Source of the DNA: Psilocybe azurescens
Taxonomy: Eukaryota; Basidiomycota; Agaricomycetes; Agaricales; Agrocybaceae
Direction of reading: 5' to 3'
Assembly: GCA_023853785.1 (NCBI GenBank)
Contig: JAJIRX010000829.1
Coordinates: 62,001-126,000 of the forward strand
DNA: 64,000 nt
Shown here: positions 47,140 through 58,857 of the stretch, in pieces
Layout: each line of letters starts with the position of its first letter
Numbering within the stretch: position 1 is the stretch's first letter
Program-made: the position numbers and the translations under genes
Notes under the pieces: model-generated
Database searches by the model: none
Seen by the model: the letters and a program-made list of their open reading frames with translations, nothing else
Told to the model about the DNA's origin: nothing

Positions 47140-48065
47140 ATGCCAGAATCAATAACTCTTTATACCGCAAAGGTACTTGGCTTCCTTTCGCTAGATAGTT
47201 CTTAATTTATTCGTTGGTTCTCTGCTATAGATTTGCCCATGGGCTCATCGAGTACGTATCAATAGTCTCACAGTGATATTTTCTCATCTTTTCTCTCTCT
47301 TCAGACTGAGCTCGCATTGAAGGAGTCTAAACTCCCTTATAAGCGTTTTGAGATTGATTTAAGTAACAAACCGGAATGGTACGCTCCCAAGGTCAACCCA
47401 GCAAGTAAAGTGAGGCTTACCGAGTGTGGGATGTGAACATTTTCTTACCTTTCCTTCTTGTAGGTTCCAGCCATTGCCTACGGAGGACCAGACGTGCCCC
47501 CGGAAAATCCATCTCCCGAGTCACAGAAGATTGCAGAATCTTATGTCCTCCTGGAACTCTTCGCAGATCTCAGCAGTGAAGTTCCATTGTTGCCGAAGGA
47601 TCCAGTCCAACGAGCCAAAGCCCGTTTCTTCATTGAAACTGTCACTCCCAAGTTCTCTGGCGCCTATTACGGAGCTTTAACCCGCGGAGAGGATCCAGAA
47701 CTCATCCTCGGTGCCATCGATGTTATCCAGAGCCTCCTTCCTGCTGAGGGATTCGCCGTGGGTGAATGGAGTATCGCAGATGCTGCAGTCCTCCCATTCT
47801 TTGCACGAGCGGAGGTAACGGTCGGCAATGATATTGGAAAATTCGAAGAAGGAAAGGGAAAGGCTACATGGGCAAAGATTGAAAACGATGAGAAGTATGC
47901 CAGGTTCAAGAAGTACTTCAACGATCTTAAGAGCAGAGACAGCTTCAAGGAGACCTTCCATCCCGTTCGTCTCTTTTCTCTTCTTTAAACCGACTTAGAA
48001 GCTTACCGAGGTGACTGCAGGATTATGTTAGGGACTCTTTTGCAAAGCGCTTCGTTAGGGCTTGA
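47140..48065 (+). CDS. omega-class-like glutathione S-transferase, copy 2
   Basis: Start MPESITLYTAK at 47140, and an exon giving ICPWAHR with the likely catalytic Cys13. It is followed by PYKRFEIDLSNKPEWYAPKV, PAIAYGGPDVPPENPSPESQ and the C-terminal helical domain GEWSIADAAVLPFFARAEVT. The last exon (DYVRDSFAKRFVRA) ends at 48065. Length and exon boundaries match copy 1 closely, so the pair came from tandem duplication, later separated by the TIR element at 45565-46841. Both retain the CPWA motif. Promoter sequences differ, which suggests separate regulation. Confidence 0.88.
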
Positions 48066-48449
48066 GTAACTTACCTTTCAACTGGAAGGTTTCAAACGTT
48101 CAATAGCTTTATAAATTACTGCTCGCGTTTAAGCGACTGCTTGTATGCTAGTTCGTCGAGTACAAATGTATTTGTACGATTTATGTAGGAGTCCTTCCAG
48201 CCATCAGTAGCCCCTGAATCGAATAAGTCACAGCCACCGTTCATCGTTTCTCACGCTTTTGCGGGCGCTGGCCATTGTCGCCAGCTTTGAACTTGAACTG
48301 ACTTGAACTTGAACCTATCTAGCACACTTGTAATTGTCAGACTACTGCCAAGCGTTTGAGGAAATCTCTCATCCGTGACAGCATATATATGACGCTCTTC
48401 TAATGTTGGCCGAATTATTACGGGAAAAACTTCAGAGGAACCTCTCCGA

Positions 48450-49997
48450 ATGGCCTCTATTCTACCAAATTCTAGCAACATTGTTATTACTGGAGGACAG
48501 ATAATTAGCAATACGACCAGTATAGAAGGCTATCGTGATGGTACGCTGGCTTGCTTTAGTCCACTTATTCTGGCTTAGAATTAACACAAAACAGGCGTCG
48601 ACCAACTTCGTCAGCACACTGCCCTTGGTGCCTTGCTCGACTCAACAGAACGCTTCGATCCTCCTAAATGCGCTCCTGACACCAGGGTTGCCATCATCAA
48701 CGAAATTCTGGAATGGATGACAGACGCCGGACAGGATTCCTCTGTGATGTGGTTATATGGGCCCGCAGGAGCGGGGAAATCCGCTCTTGCTCAGACGCTT
48801 GCTGAGTTGTGTCAGGACGAGAAACGACTCATTGCGAGCTTCTTTTTCTCCCGTACCGCAGCCAATCGTAGTGATGGACGACTGTTGATTGCGACACTCT
48901 CTTACCAGCTCATGTTATCACTTCCAGCGGCACGTCGGTCTATCAAGGACGCCGTTGAAGCCGACCCAACCATCTTCGATAGGTCCAACGAAACCCAGAT
49001 GGAACGACTATTCATCGAACCTATCAACAAATCTGCACTTTCATGGTCCTATCTCTTCTCTGAATGGAGCAGGCAATATTTTGGATGTTTTGCCACCCAT
49101 CACCCTCGCATAATTATTATAGACGGCCTGGACGAATGTCAGGATCCAAGAATTCAGAGCGACTTGCTCAGGATTATTGGCGAGTCTACTGAGCATTTGA
49201 AGCTTCCTATCAAGTTCCTTATTTCTAGTCGACCCGAATCTCACATCGTCCGCGTCTTTAACCATGACTCGATCTTCCAAAGGCTGAATATTCCTACTGT
49301 CAACCTTGCCATGGATAACGGGGCACATCAGGACATCAGGACATTCCTACAAAACGAGTTCGCGGAAATCAAACGCACGCACCCTCTACGGCTGTATCTT
49401 CACGCTTCATGGCCAGCGCCTGACGCTATCCGCCAACTCGTCCGTAAAGCATCCGGTCAGTTTATCTACGCATCAACTGTGATAAAATATATCCAGTCGA
49501 ATAAACACAGACCGGATGATCGTCTCGATGTTGTTCTTGGACTTTCACCCGCTCCAACACACGAATCACCCTTTTCCCAGCTAGACGCATTATATACCCA
49601 CATTTTCTCCTCTGTTGAGCATATTGGCCCCGTCATGCGGATATTCGGGGTTTTAATCATAACCAGAAACAAAGGAGACGGCCTCGGAAACTACACAACC
49701 CCCGAAATGTTAGAAAAACTTCTCTTCCTCCGGTCTGGCGACGTTGTACTTCTGCTGGGAGATCTACTGTCTCTCGTCACTCTGGGAGGGCGGAATTCGC
49801 CCATTAAAATTATGCATGCCTCGCTTGCTGACTACCTCCTCAACTCTGTTCGATCCGGAAGATTCTATATAGATTTGGGGCACACCCATTCTTTTCTCGC
49901 GAGAGGGTACCTATACAGAATATCCAAAATTACTTGTACGCCCTTTTCCCTTCTCTCTGTGCTAGACCACTATTCTGAACATCCGGTGTTGGATTAG
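48450..49997 (+). CDS. NACHT-domain NTPase (fungal NLR-like), short form
   Basis: Exon 1 is 48450-48540, the intron 48541-48594, and exon 2 runs to a stop at 49995-49997 (497 residues). The N-terminus MASILPNSSNIVITGGQIIS is followed by the common linker STERFDPPKCAPDTR. The NACHT domain has Walker A GPAGAGKS (residues 86-93) and Walker B IIIIDGLDEC (about 205-214), plus KFLISSRPESHI (sensor region) and winged-helix parts ending around HASLADYLLN. No C-terminal WD40, ankyrin or TPR repeats are visible in this frame; the end DHYSEHPVLD is abrupt. Such proteins resemble self/non-self and heterokaryon-incompatibility receptors, which is inference only. The missing repeat tail makes it a truncated or minimal form. 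Confidence 0.85.
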
Positions 49998-50094
49998 CGA
50001 TGTATAATTTTAACCCCTTGATCTTCTGGCTTCCATCACGCCGTTCGTAACTCATTGCTCCAGAGCTTTCCTTACCAAAGATCTTCAGGACGAC

Positions 50095-51042
50095 ATGCTT
50101 AGATTTGACCTCATAGTCATTTTCAAAACGCTGCTGACTCGCCATAAAGGATGGCTTGTTCTAAACCCTTTCTACCTCTGGTTCTTTGTAACGTCAATCG
50201 TCCAAATTCTGCCCGGCGAGGTATGTAGTCTGGGTTTTCGAAAAAATTCGTTTTAACTTGTTGTTTATTAGGCGTTCAGGGGTGTAAAGTCAATACGTGC
50301 TCGCTTTACAGATCAATTTGACCAGCTCAACAAGTTTTTGGTGCTGCAGCTGAAAAGCAGCGTTACTGAGAACTATCTTGCCGACGTAATGTCTAGAGTT
50401 ACGATACAGGATAATACGAGACGAAACGTAAGCTATTAATCACTGCATCTACTTTTTACTTGGGACAACTACTGAAGAAACATGTTGATCAGCTCAGAAC
50501 ACTAATGAAGTCGTCGAAGCCGACGCAATATCTGACTTTGCTATGCCAACTATTCTACTGGGACTACAATAGCTCATTCACCTCCAACGTCAATCTTCGA
50601 TATGCCTCTGCTGTTAAACAATGTCTGAAGTTCGTTGGTGGCGACAACTCTGACTTAGAAAACAGCGATCTCAAACGCCTGTACCGCCAGTTCCCTGGGT
50701 CGCCGCCCGACCAAAGTTACCTGGAGGAAGCACATTTGGACTGTGCGATAGCACTCTCAACGCACGCCGGATATGACTTCGGACTCGTCGAGTATGCAGC
50801 CTCGTACGGATTCTCGGCGTATGTCTTGACGTGCTATCATGACAAGGTCGAAATTCTTAGGGAAAGGATCGCTGAATATTTTATGGTGAGTAATCGGTGA
50901 TAGGCATTGTCTGATATCTCATATGTCTCATATGTATTCCATCTCAACTATCTAGTCCTTCCAGCATAAAATAGACATCAAAGTGTTTATCATGGCGAAG
51001 CGAAGATGGCCGATCACTGCTGGCGCTGACCGCTATCTGTAG
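50095..51042 (+). CDS. uncharacterised protein downstream of the NACHT gene, possibly its former tail
   Basis: A spliced frame can be followed. The start is at 50095 (MLRFDLIVIFKTLLTRHKGW, then LYLWFFVTSIVQ-type hydrophobic stretch). An intron runs after GGCGAG at 50220. The next exon contains AFRGVKSIRARFTDQFDQLN. A segment at ~50460-50886 contains QLFYWDYNSSFTSNVN and YRQFPGSPPDQSYLEEAH. A final exon (SFQHKIDIKVFIMAKRRW) ends at 51042. I recognise no domain. The order suggests the C-terminal part of the neighbouring NACHT gene, but a stop separates them. The start and the first exon are weakly supported. Confidence 0.4.
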
Positions 51043-51119
51043 AACGATAATGCACGATGTTCGCGCTTTCTTTACCACTAGTCCGAAGTCGGAGGGCGAT
51101 ACATACCCCTAATCCTATT

Positions 51120-51455
51120 TATGCATCACGGAGGATTTGCTTGTGAAGCTGCTTCTTTCCGAGCGGATAGGAAATGTGGCGTCCCCTCGCGTTATTTTCA
51201 TAGTTAAAATTGACGACGATTCCTCCAGAGCAGATCATCCCCACTAAATATGTCTCCATCAGGTATTTGATAGTGTCGGATCTCTTCCTGATATGTTCAG
51301 ACGAAGGCCGTTTGCGTTGTTTGGGCCGAAGCCAGAAGAGCTGAGCAAGATCGAGGGGAAAAAGCAATACCAACGAGCATTGGGTTTATCAGCACATGAA
51401 CTGTTTTTCGAAGTCTTCTGGCTTCAATTAATTTTCATTTTCTCTCAGTCTTCTA
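51120..51455 (+). pseudogene. left part of a reading frame interrupted by a transposon
   Basis: The + frame encodes EDLLVKLLLSERIGNVASPR, then, after a possible 60-base intron (GTTAAA..CAG) that removes an in-frame stop, FDSVGSLPDMFRRRPFALFG and QYQRALGLSAHELFFE. It ends at the TA target site of the element at 51456. The frame resumes at 54573. No family is recognised. Confidence 0.4.
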
Positions 51456-54400
51456 TAGTTGCGGACAAGCAAAGGCATCCAGTTTGGTATCTCAGGAACC
51501 CGCCTTTTTACAAAAATCTAATGACAGATTTGAACTCGGACGATCAAATAGAGCTCAAAAACAGTGTTTTTATTAAATTCCCACGAGAAAATACCGACGC
51601 CAAATTTTTGGCCCAAATTTTCGAAACATTTTGGTTTGTAAGTGGCCCAATTTGAGGTCGTCCGAGGTCCGATGACTTTCTCAAGCATTGAGAACAGCTT
51701 CGATAGACATCATCGCCCTTTGCGAAACTTGTCGATGTTGCTTTTGCTTCTTGACGGCCCATGCTGCTGCGTGTCCTGTCAATCCCAACCGATATGCGCT
51801 CATGAATCGCCATGAACGGTTAATAAAGCGCCGTATAACTTCAGTGGGACATTCTTCAAGATATTGTTTTACTGCATTTTTGGCGTCCTGGAAGGTTTTC
51901 TTTTCAACTTCACGGTAGCGGTACTTGCACCATCCCCAGTACTAGATAGATTTCAATAATGAGAAGTAACACTATAAGAAAAAATAAAATACGCACCATT
52001 TCTATAGGATTCAATTCACAATGGAATTTCGGGAGGAATATACATTCATGACCTTTACTTTTAATGAATGTTTCGAGCATTGAAGGCTGATTCATGAAGT
52101 CGTCCTGTTGACTAAGAAGACGGGCTTGGCAGCAGTTCTTGTTATCAATAGGACAGACTGGTGAGCATTGGCACGAAGATTGTGAACATGGAATCCTCGC
52201 TCCTCCAGCACTTGCTGCAGTCCTTTGGGCCGGCCATCAGGAAGTGTCATTTTTGAACTTTACCTCGAAGTTCTGCCACGGGATTGGTTTCTGGAATTAC
52301 AGTGTCCCGCTGTATTCTTTGCTTTCCACCATTTGATTTGTTCATTTCGAAAGCTTTGAGTGCATCTGGGGGTAAAGATGCATGTGCCGATGATTGATCA
52401 AACACAAACAGGCCCTGCTTCCCAGGATGAGCCGCTTCAAATACCACAATAGTGACATCCATTTGCTTGAGAAGCTGCTCGCAATCCCACCATGCGTCAC
52501 CGCCTGATCCAGGGTAAATGATTTTTGTCGAGTCCTGCACAACATTTCCGTCTGCATCCTTTAAAATTAGGCGCCCCGTCTCAGGGTTAATAAATGCTGA
52601 GACATGTATTAAACGCCCACGTCCCTTTTGCGCAATTGTTGCTCTCCAACACGTAGCCACAGATTATTTACCATGTCATTTCCATGAAAAGTGCTTTCAT
52701 CATGAAAGTTGGGGATGATTTCACGTTCGCCAGGTTGTAATGTAGGTGGCACACGCCGTAGATCAGGTCCTTCATAATGAACCATGCGTGCCTCGAAACT
52801 GGCCATTAAAGGAAGAAAAATATTCTGACGGTATGTGACCACATCTTCTCGCTCATGGCCATCCATATAGACACCTTTCCGTGCCTGTGTATAGCGCCAA
52901 CCAAGTTTGATCAGCCATCGTCGGGCAGTACGTGTGCCGATGGGTCTCTTTGGTGTGATACCAAGATCAGGAAGAATTATGGTATTTACGGCGACTTGGA
53001 GCTTTTGTGGAGTAATCTTTCCAGTAGGTAGGCTTTGAAGATAATCGAGTATTGACTTTTTAACAAGTTCGTCTTTCAGCAATGTCCGTGCATTCTTGAA
53101 TCCTCCTCGATGCTCAATTGGGAGCTGTTCAAAGACTTGATAATGTCGTGCCAGTGCTCGGATTCTCCGTGCAAACCAAATACTATCGCGTTCCTGCCAC
53201 TGTGTTGCAACAGCCATGCTGGCTTCCATACGTGAATAATTCTTGAGGCGAAGGGTGGCAAAATTACAAATAATCAATGATTTGTTGATCGATGAAAGAG
53301 GGAGTTTTTTGAATTCTTCTTGAGATCGGCCTTGAGTTGTGCTCGAAGTGTAGACCAGTCTTTTATTTCCACTGGATGGGTATCTTGCTCTAATTCCTCC
53401 TCCCAATCCTCCCGTGCTTTTGCTTGGTCCTCCTGGTCTATCTCCAAGTCTGAGTCTTTGCTATCCAACTCGTTCTCACTAAATTCCTGCTCAGACACAT
53501 TCTCCTGGTGACTGGAATTATCTTGGACTTCTGTATATTCAGATTCTGGAACAGGTGTAGAAGGCAAGGTCCCTTGTTGAAGATTGTCCTCATTGTCTGA
53601 AATAACATATATTTCTTCAGCCATTTCCATGGAGCTGTCAGAAGACATGCTGCGTTCTGATACCCTTCGAGTCTGTGGAATTATACTTGGCTGGGTATTA
53701 AAGAAACCATCAAGACGGGTTTGATTTTTGAATGATGATGCATAGCGTTGTTGAGTACGTGAGGATTTGCTCATTACATCTGGTCCCTTGGCATACGACG
53801 ATGGTCTAACTATAATTGGAATATCAGTTGACTATTTCAGAAATTTTACAGCAATGAAATAACAGTTAACCCGCACACACCTTTCTTTTTTTCCCTTCTC
53901 ATACCTTAGGTTGTAAGGAATCCATTCCATATTGTCATCCCTATCATCGCTTATTTCACGCAATTGTGCTGCCAAACGCTTCCCAAGCTCCCTGCTTGTA
54001 AGTCCTTTCCACTCTTCATCAGATCCAACATCCGAATCAAGATCAGAGTCTGAATCTTGCTCGCTACTGGCAATATCTTTGTTGTCCAACGATGGTATCT
54101 CTCCATCAACAATCTGATTGTCATTATCGATGGTTTGATTGTTGGGATCCTGTGCAGTGCGGTCAACTGCGGGGTTATCAGCAATAGCTGGAAATGAAGG
54201 AAGAGCTGTATATTTGCTCGAGGCTTGATTTCTAAGGCCTGAAATGTTCCTTTTCTTCTTCTTTGGGGGCATCTTGTTAATTTTTTTTAAGAGGGAACGG
54301 CTCGTAAGAAAGTTTTGATTCTGTGGGATCAGATTCAGCTTCTTGAGATCTATCTAAATTTGATATTTCCGAGATTTTAGCGATTTTTTGGCCGACGCCA

Positions 54401-54570
54401 ATATTTTTGGACCTCAAACATTTAGAACAAGGATTGTGAGAAATCGGCTCGTGAAAATCAATTATAAATAGTATATTCTGGAAGCCCTAATGGTCCTGTG
54501 TGTATCTAGATACTATTTAAGACCAAACTAAATGGTCAAAAAACTGGATGCCTTTGCTTGTCCGCAACTG
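51456..54570. mobile_element. Tc1/mariner-type DNA transposon, 3115 bp, with TIRs and TA target duplication
   Basis: The 30-bp terminal inverted repeats are TAGTTGCGGACAAGCAAAGG + CATCCAGTTT at 51456-51485 and its reverse complement at 54541-54570, with only the outermost base differing (C/T). Both are flanked by TA (51454-51455 and 54571-54572). The interior carries a transposase gene on the minus strand that fills most of the element. The TA duplication and near-perfect TIRs suggest recent insertion. Confidence 0.9.
51681..54272 (-). CDS. DDE transposase of the Tc1/mariner-type element
   Basis: The start MPPKKKKRNISGLRNQ at 54272 lies in a basic, nuclear-targeting-like N-terminus, followed by acidic linkers and a Ser/Glu-rich region. 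The core at 53250-51681 has RTARRWLIKLGWRYTQARKG, then GVYMDGHEREDVVTYR. The likely catalytic acids are HDES (first D), FVFDQSSAH (second D) and HCELNPIEM (E), which is followed by an intron and YWGWCKYRYREVEKKT. The C-terminus is RRFINRSWRFMSAYRLGL, with a stop at 51681. Two frame breaks occur at T6 (~53306) and A4 (minus strand, ~52622). One added base at each gives an uninterrupted protein. If these are sequencing errors, the enzyme is intact and the element could be autonomous. Confidence 0.85.
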
Positions 54571-54572
54571 TA

Positions 54573-54721
54573 GGCCATTCGGAAAGCCGTGGGCCCAGCG
54601 GAAATGGTTCGTGCACTGTGGGACTATTTTTAGCTCGAGCCTCTATCGCGACTCAGCCGCGGCAATTGGGCTGTTCCATTGGTCGCTGAGCCAGTTGAGG
54701 TGTTACACTCTAAAAATCTAA
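54573..54721 (+). pseudogene. right part of the reading frame interrupted by the transposon
   Basis: Directly after the TA at 54571-54572 the + strand continues the frame of 51120-51455: RPFGKPWAQRKWFVHCGTIF, then SSLYRDSAAAIGLFHWSLSQ, and a stop at 54719-54721. Taking out the element with one TA joins the two halves without a stop, which supports one original gene. The family is unknown. Confidence 0.4.
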
Positions 54722-56767
54722 ACCTAGAATTGACCAGCTACTCTGGAGTCTGGTGAACCTTTCAGTGCCATGGCTTAGCATATGGCGATCGCAGGTCTTG
54801 AGCTACCCCGGCTACGCTTCTTCTTCCATGCCAATGACACTGCTTTGTTTATGCGTTTCAACCGAGACTGCCTCATTCCGCCTTTCCTGCTACTTGTTCT
54901 CGGCATACATAAACGAGTACTTATATCCGTGAGTCTGAACGGCCTAACGTTCCTATTATGTACATCGTACGCGAAACGTCATGATCGAAATGATCACCAC
55001 TGCAAAAGGGCTGTCCGTTTGTCGAAATTATAGCTAAACAATATGTCTATGTCATTGTCGACTGTAAATTATATCGAAGTTATCTAGCGAGCGAAAGCCA
55101 ACTGAAGTGTTGTCAAGTAGAACGAATTTGTATTCTCAGCTACGTGATGTCTATAGAGCTAGGACGATCTTGGTATGAGGCCGTAAAATCAGTTGGTCAG
55201 CTGGTTGTTCAATAGATTCCAGTTCAATTGAAATGAAAGTCCAACAAGTTGTAAAGCAGTGGCGCTACTTGGGAAAAACCAACTAAGGATTACACATACG
55301 ATTCCGTAGCAAACCCACAAAGAGAATTAAAAGGAGGCTTTTCGGCGATTGTCACGTAAAATGGTTGACCCCCGCCGAGCGCCCTCAACGACCGGGACAG
55401 CCGAGTTCACTCGAGGTCGAGCCAAGCGCAGGCTTGGTAACAGTATTTTTCTGTGAAGAGGGCCCTAGAGGGCCCTCTCGAATAGAAAAGGTTATAGTAT
55501 GGAAGCACCGGCGGCTCTTAGGAATAAGGTGTTGTTCAAAATGACATGTAGCCAATAAGAATTAAGTATGATAAGGGTTGCAATGAAGTTTACCTCGGAA
55601 ATGATCTGCGTCCCAATTACTTCCCAATTAACACCATATACCAAGATATGGTATGATTGCACACTCAGAAACGTGAGGCGATTAGGGTAATGTAGTGTCA
55701 TGGTTCATGCTGTTCTTGCTTGTTGCCATCACGTTTTTGGGACGACGAGGGAGTGCGCCGCCTAGAGTAGGAGCTAGTATTAGGAGCCGACTAGACCATA
55801 GGTATATCATCATGTCGTCGGTATGGCTAACATCACATGGCGACGGGAAAGCTGCGTCAAAGAGAGTCAGGACAGCGTAAGGACTTGCCAAAGTTGGCAA
55901 GAAACATTATAGAAAGTCACATTCAGAACCCAGGCGCGCACAACCACGCACTTGCATCCTGCTCCGCGGAAATTGTCGGCCCTCAGCCGCCTAACATGGC
56001 GGAGCACCTAAGCGACCTAAGCGGCGCCTCACACCTCAACGCACCGGGTAATAGCACAAAGAGGTACATACTACAAAGGCCCTTCAATGTCATACTGGAT
56101 CATTTCCTGATGTCAAAGGGCGGAGGATACGGGAGAAAACAAACCAAAACGCAGATACATAGACAGAATTTGCCAGAAACACTGATTTTTGGCAATTGAG
56201 AAGCAAAGGCCAGTATTGGCTGAGTGGATGGTAAAACAATCGAAGACCAAAATTTGCTCTGTCGTCAGCTTCTACCGTTGGCCACGGAAACGATTCCTTC
56301 CATTGATATTGGACCATTCCAAGATTAGCGAGGGTTTTGTAAAGATGGAGTCAGAATAGCACCAAATCATAACCGAAGTCCTCCGCTGTAAAACTGCCTA
56401 TTCATTTATTTTTTTCCCCCAGGGAGCAGTAAATTGTCTAAGAAATTACCACCTTTAGAAAAGATTTGCGCACATGTGATGCGCAAATCTTCACCTAATT
56501 AGGCAACTTTAACGCACAAATTACCAGTACAAAAGTTCCAGCAAAAAGAATACTTTTTTTTGTCCCAACCCTATTTTTGTCTTCTCCTTGATTCCGTGAC
56601 AGAGGGCCCGATGGATTGTCCGTGCTAACCTTGGCATGTCCTGGACAGAAATAATGTCCTTATCCCCATGTTGACTGAGATCGTTGTTTAAATACTGCCC
56701 CGAGAGGGATGAACAACTCTAGGCTACTCGAGGACTTTCCCTTTATCTTCCTTGTCGCTTCCTTGCC
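54722..56767. other. intergenic, no gene seen
   Basis: About 2 kb. An open frame at 55837-56199 (plus) has no domain or splice support. A palindrome lies at 55457-55478. The last ~70 bases before 56768 form the 5' leader of the MFS gene. Confidence 0.35.
55457..55478. repeat. 22-nt palindrome AGAGGGCCCT-AG-AGGGCCCTCT
   Basis: Ten-base arms with a 2-base centre, placed in an otherwise gene-free region. It could be a hairpin or a dyad binding site; there is no evidence for a function. Confidence 0.6.
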
Positions 56768-58857
56768 ATGTCGGACATCTTCAGAGACTCGACCCTCGGG
56801 GCTATCCTCAACTACGCAACCAACGGACGACTGTTCCCACATCCCGAGCAGCGTCCAGAATGGCAGCTTCCTGACAATCTTCGACCTAAAGAACACAGTC
56901 GTGACTCCGATGTTAAAAATAGAGACAAAGTCGCAGTCGTAACTGCAGGCTCTGTCACTCCTACATCGAGAGGTTCTGGGGAGCTCGAGAAAGGAGCTGC
57001 TGCTGCTCCTGCTGCTGCCGACGATAAACTCGTTGTAGGTTGGTATGATGACAACGACCAGGAGAACCCAATGTAAGTTTCGAATATCTGCCTAAATCTT
57101 GACAATATCTGATAATAATTCCAGGAATTGGTCTTTAACCAAACGTTGCTTCGTTGTTGCTATGACCTGTCTTCTAACAACTAGTGTGTACACCGGCTCC
57201 GGCATATAGTGAGCAACATCTTTTTCCTGCTGTTATGTGTTGAAAACTGACGGGCTCCCAGCACTGCATCCATCCCCGAGATCATGGAAAAATTCGACTG
57301 TAACCAGACAACTGCAACGGCCGGACTGTCCCTATACGTTATTGCCTATGGTATTGGGCCCATGTTCCTTAGTCCTATCTCCGAAATCCCCTCCGTAGGC
57401 AGAAGAGAGATCTACATCATTACCCTGATCATATTTGTGGCTCTCCAAGTGCCCACACTGTACGCCAACAACATCCACACTTTGCTTGCCATGCGATTCC
57501 TTGCTGGGTTCTTTGGCTCGCCAGCCCTTGCGAGCGGAGGAGCAACTATCCAGGACATGTACGTTGCTCTATCTCTTCTACGTCTGCCGAATCTTACTCT
57601 CATTCAGGTTCCACTTTATCAAACTTCCTTACCCCATGATGCTCTGGAGTGTAACTGCACTTTGCGGACGTGAGTTTGTAACCTATCATCTTGTTCGAAT
57701 AGTCTTACTTAAGAGCCAAAAGCTCTTCTCGGACCAATCATGGGTGGATACGCGGCTGCAGCGAATGGATGGAAATGGCCTATTTATGAGCTGTTGTGGC
57801 TTACCGGTTTCACTCTCATCGTATTGATCTTTTGGTATCCCGAAACCAATGCGGAGACCATCCTTCTCCGCCGTGCGAAGCGCATCCGTGCAAGGACAGG
57901 AATTGAGGGTCTTTATAGCGAGGGAGAAGTCAGACAGTCCCATCTGAAGAGCACTCAGGTTCTGTACGACTCGCTACTTAGGCCATTCCAGCTTATGACG
58001 GAGCCGGTTATCTTGTATCTCAATCTCTATATCTCCCTCGGCTATGCCATTTTTTACTGTAAGTATTCATTGTCATCGTCTTTTCCTGTAACTCAACGTT
58101 TTAAACTGGATTAACAGTGTGGTTCGAGGCGTTCCCCGTTGTGTACGTCGACATCTATCACTTCCGCCTCGGCTCCTCTGGTCTACCATTCTTGGGACTT
58201 CTGTTCACGGCTATCCTCACCGGCATTTGTTATCTCATATACAACAAACGAGTCATTGAAGCTACTTTCCTTCGCACTGGTGCAATCATTCCCGAATCGC
58301 GGCTCACGATTGCTCTCTTTGCGGCGCCTTTCGGACCTATAGCTCTGTTCATGTTTGGTGAGAGTTTTGCAGTTGTAAGAAGGGTAAGCGCATTCTAACC
58401 CAAAGGCTGTAGGCTGGACTGCCCGCGAGAACATTCACTGGATGGTGCCTACTATCGGTGCTGCGCTGTTCCTGCCTGGGTATGTTTAATTCTCTAATGG
58501 AGACCGGCGCACGACGCTGATTTACTCTCTAGACTCCTCCTTATCTTCCAAGGTGCCGTCGTATATCTACCCATGTCCTATCCCAGGTATGCGGCATCGA
58601 TTTTGGCAGGCAACGGTATGTTCAGGGCTGTCCTGGGTGGAGCGTTCCCGTAAGTGTTTTCACTCAATCAGTTGATTTCGGTATATCTTATTCCTTCGCT
58701 TTTCAGCCTCTTCGGTAGATCACTTTATACATCGCTCGGTGTTGGTGGCGGTTGCTCTCTACTTGCTGGTATTACCATTGCGTTCTGGCCTGGTTTATGG
58801 TACCTATGGAGGTACGGTGCCAAGATCAGAGCTAAATCAAAGTATGCCAACTTCTGA
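56768..58857 (+). CDS. MFS transporter, DHA1-type multidrug/polyamine exporter
   Basis: Start MSDIFRDSTLGAILNYATNG at 56768. The ~100-residue hydrophilic N-terminus ends in NWSLTKRCFVVAM. About 12 membrane segments follow across 8 or so exons. Signature pieces are SEIPSVGRREIYIITLIIF (motif A), FLAGFFGSPALASGGATIQD, a GPIMGGYAAAANGWKWPIYE stretch, and the PET motif in YPETNAETILLRRAKR at the start of the central loop. The C-terminal half has SYPRYAASILAGNGMFRAVL and ends YGAKIRAKSKYANF, with a stop at 58855-58857. Fungal relatives of this group export drugs or polyamines at the plasma membrane by proton antiport. The substrate is not predictable here. Confidence 0.88.

Noticed and set aside
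49930..50145. 71-residue minus-strand frame (MASQQRFENDYEVKSKHV..)
   Set aside because: It looks protein-like but overlaps the NACHT C-terminus and the next + strand gene; no homology recognised and no promoter space.
55837..56199. 120-codon + strand frame
   Set aside because: No recognisable domain and no supporting introns or neighbours.
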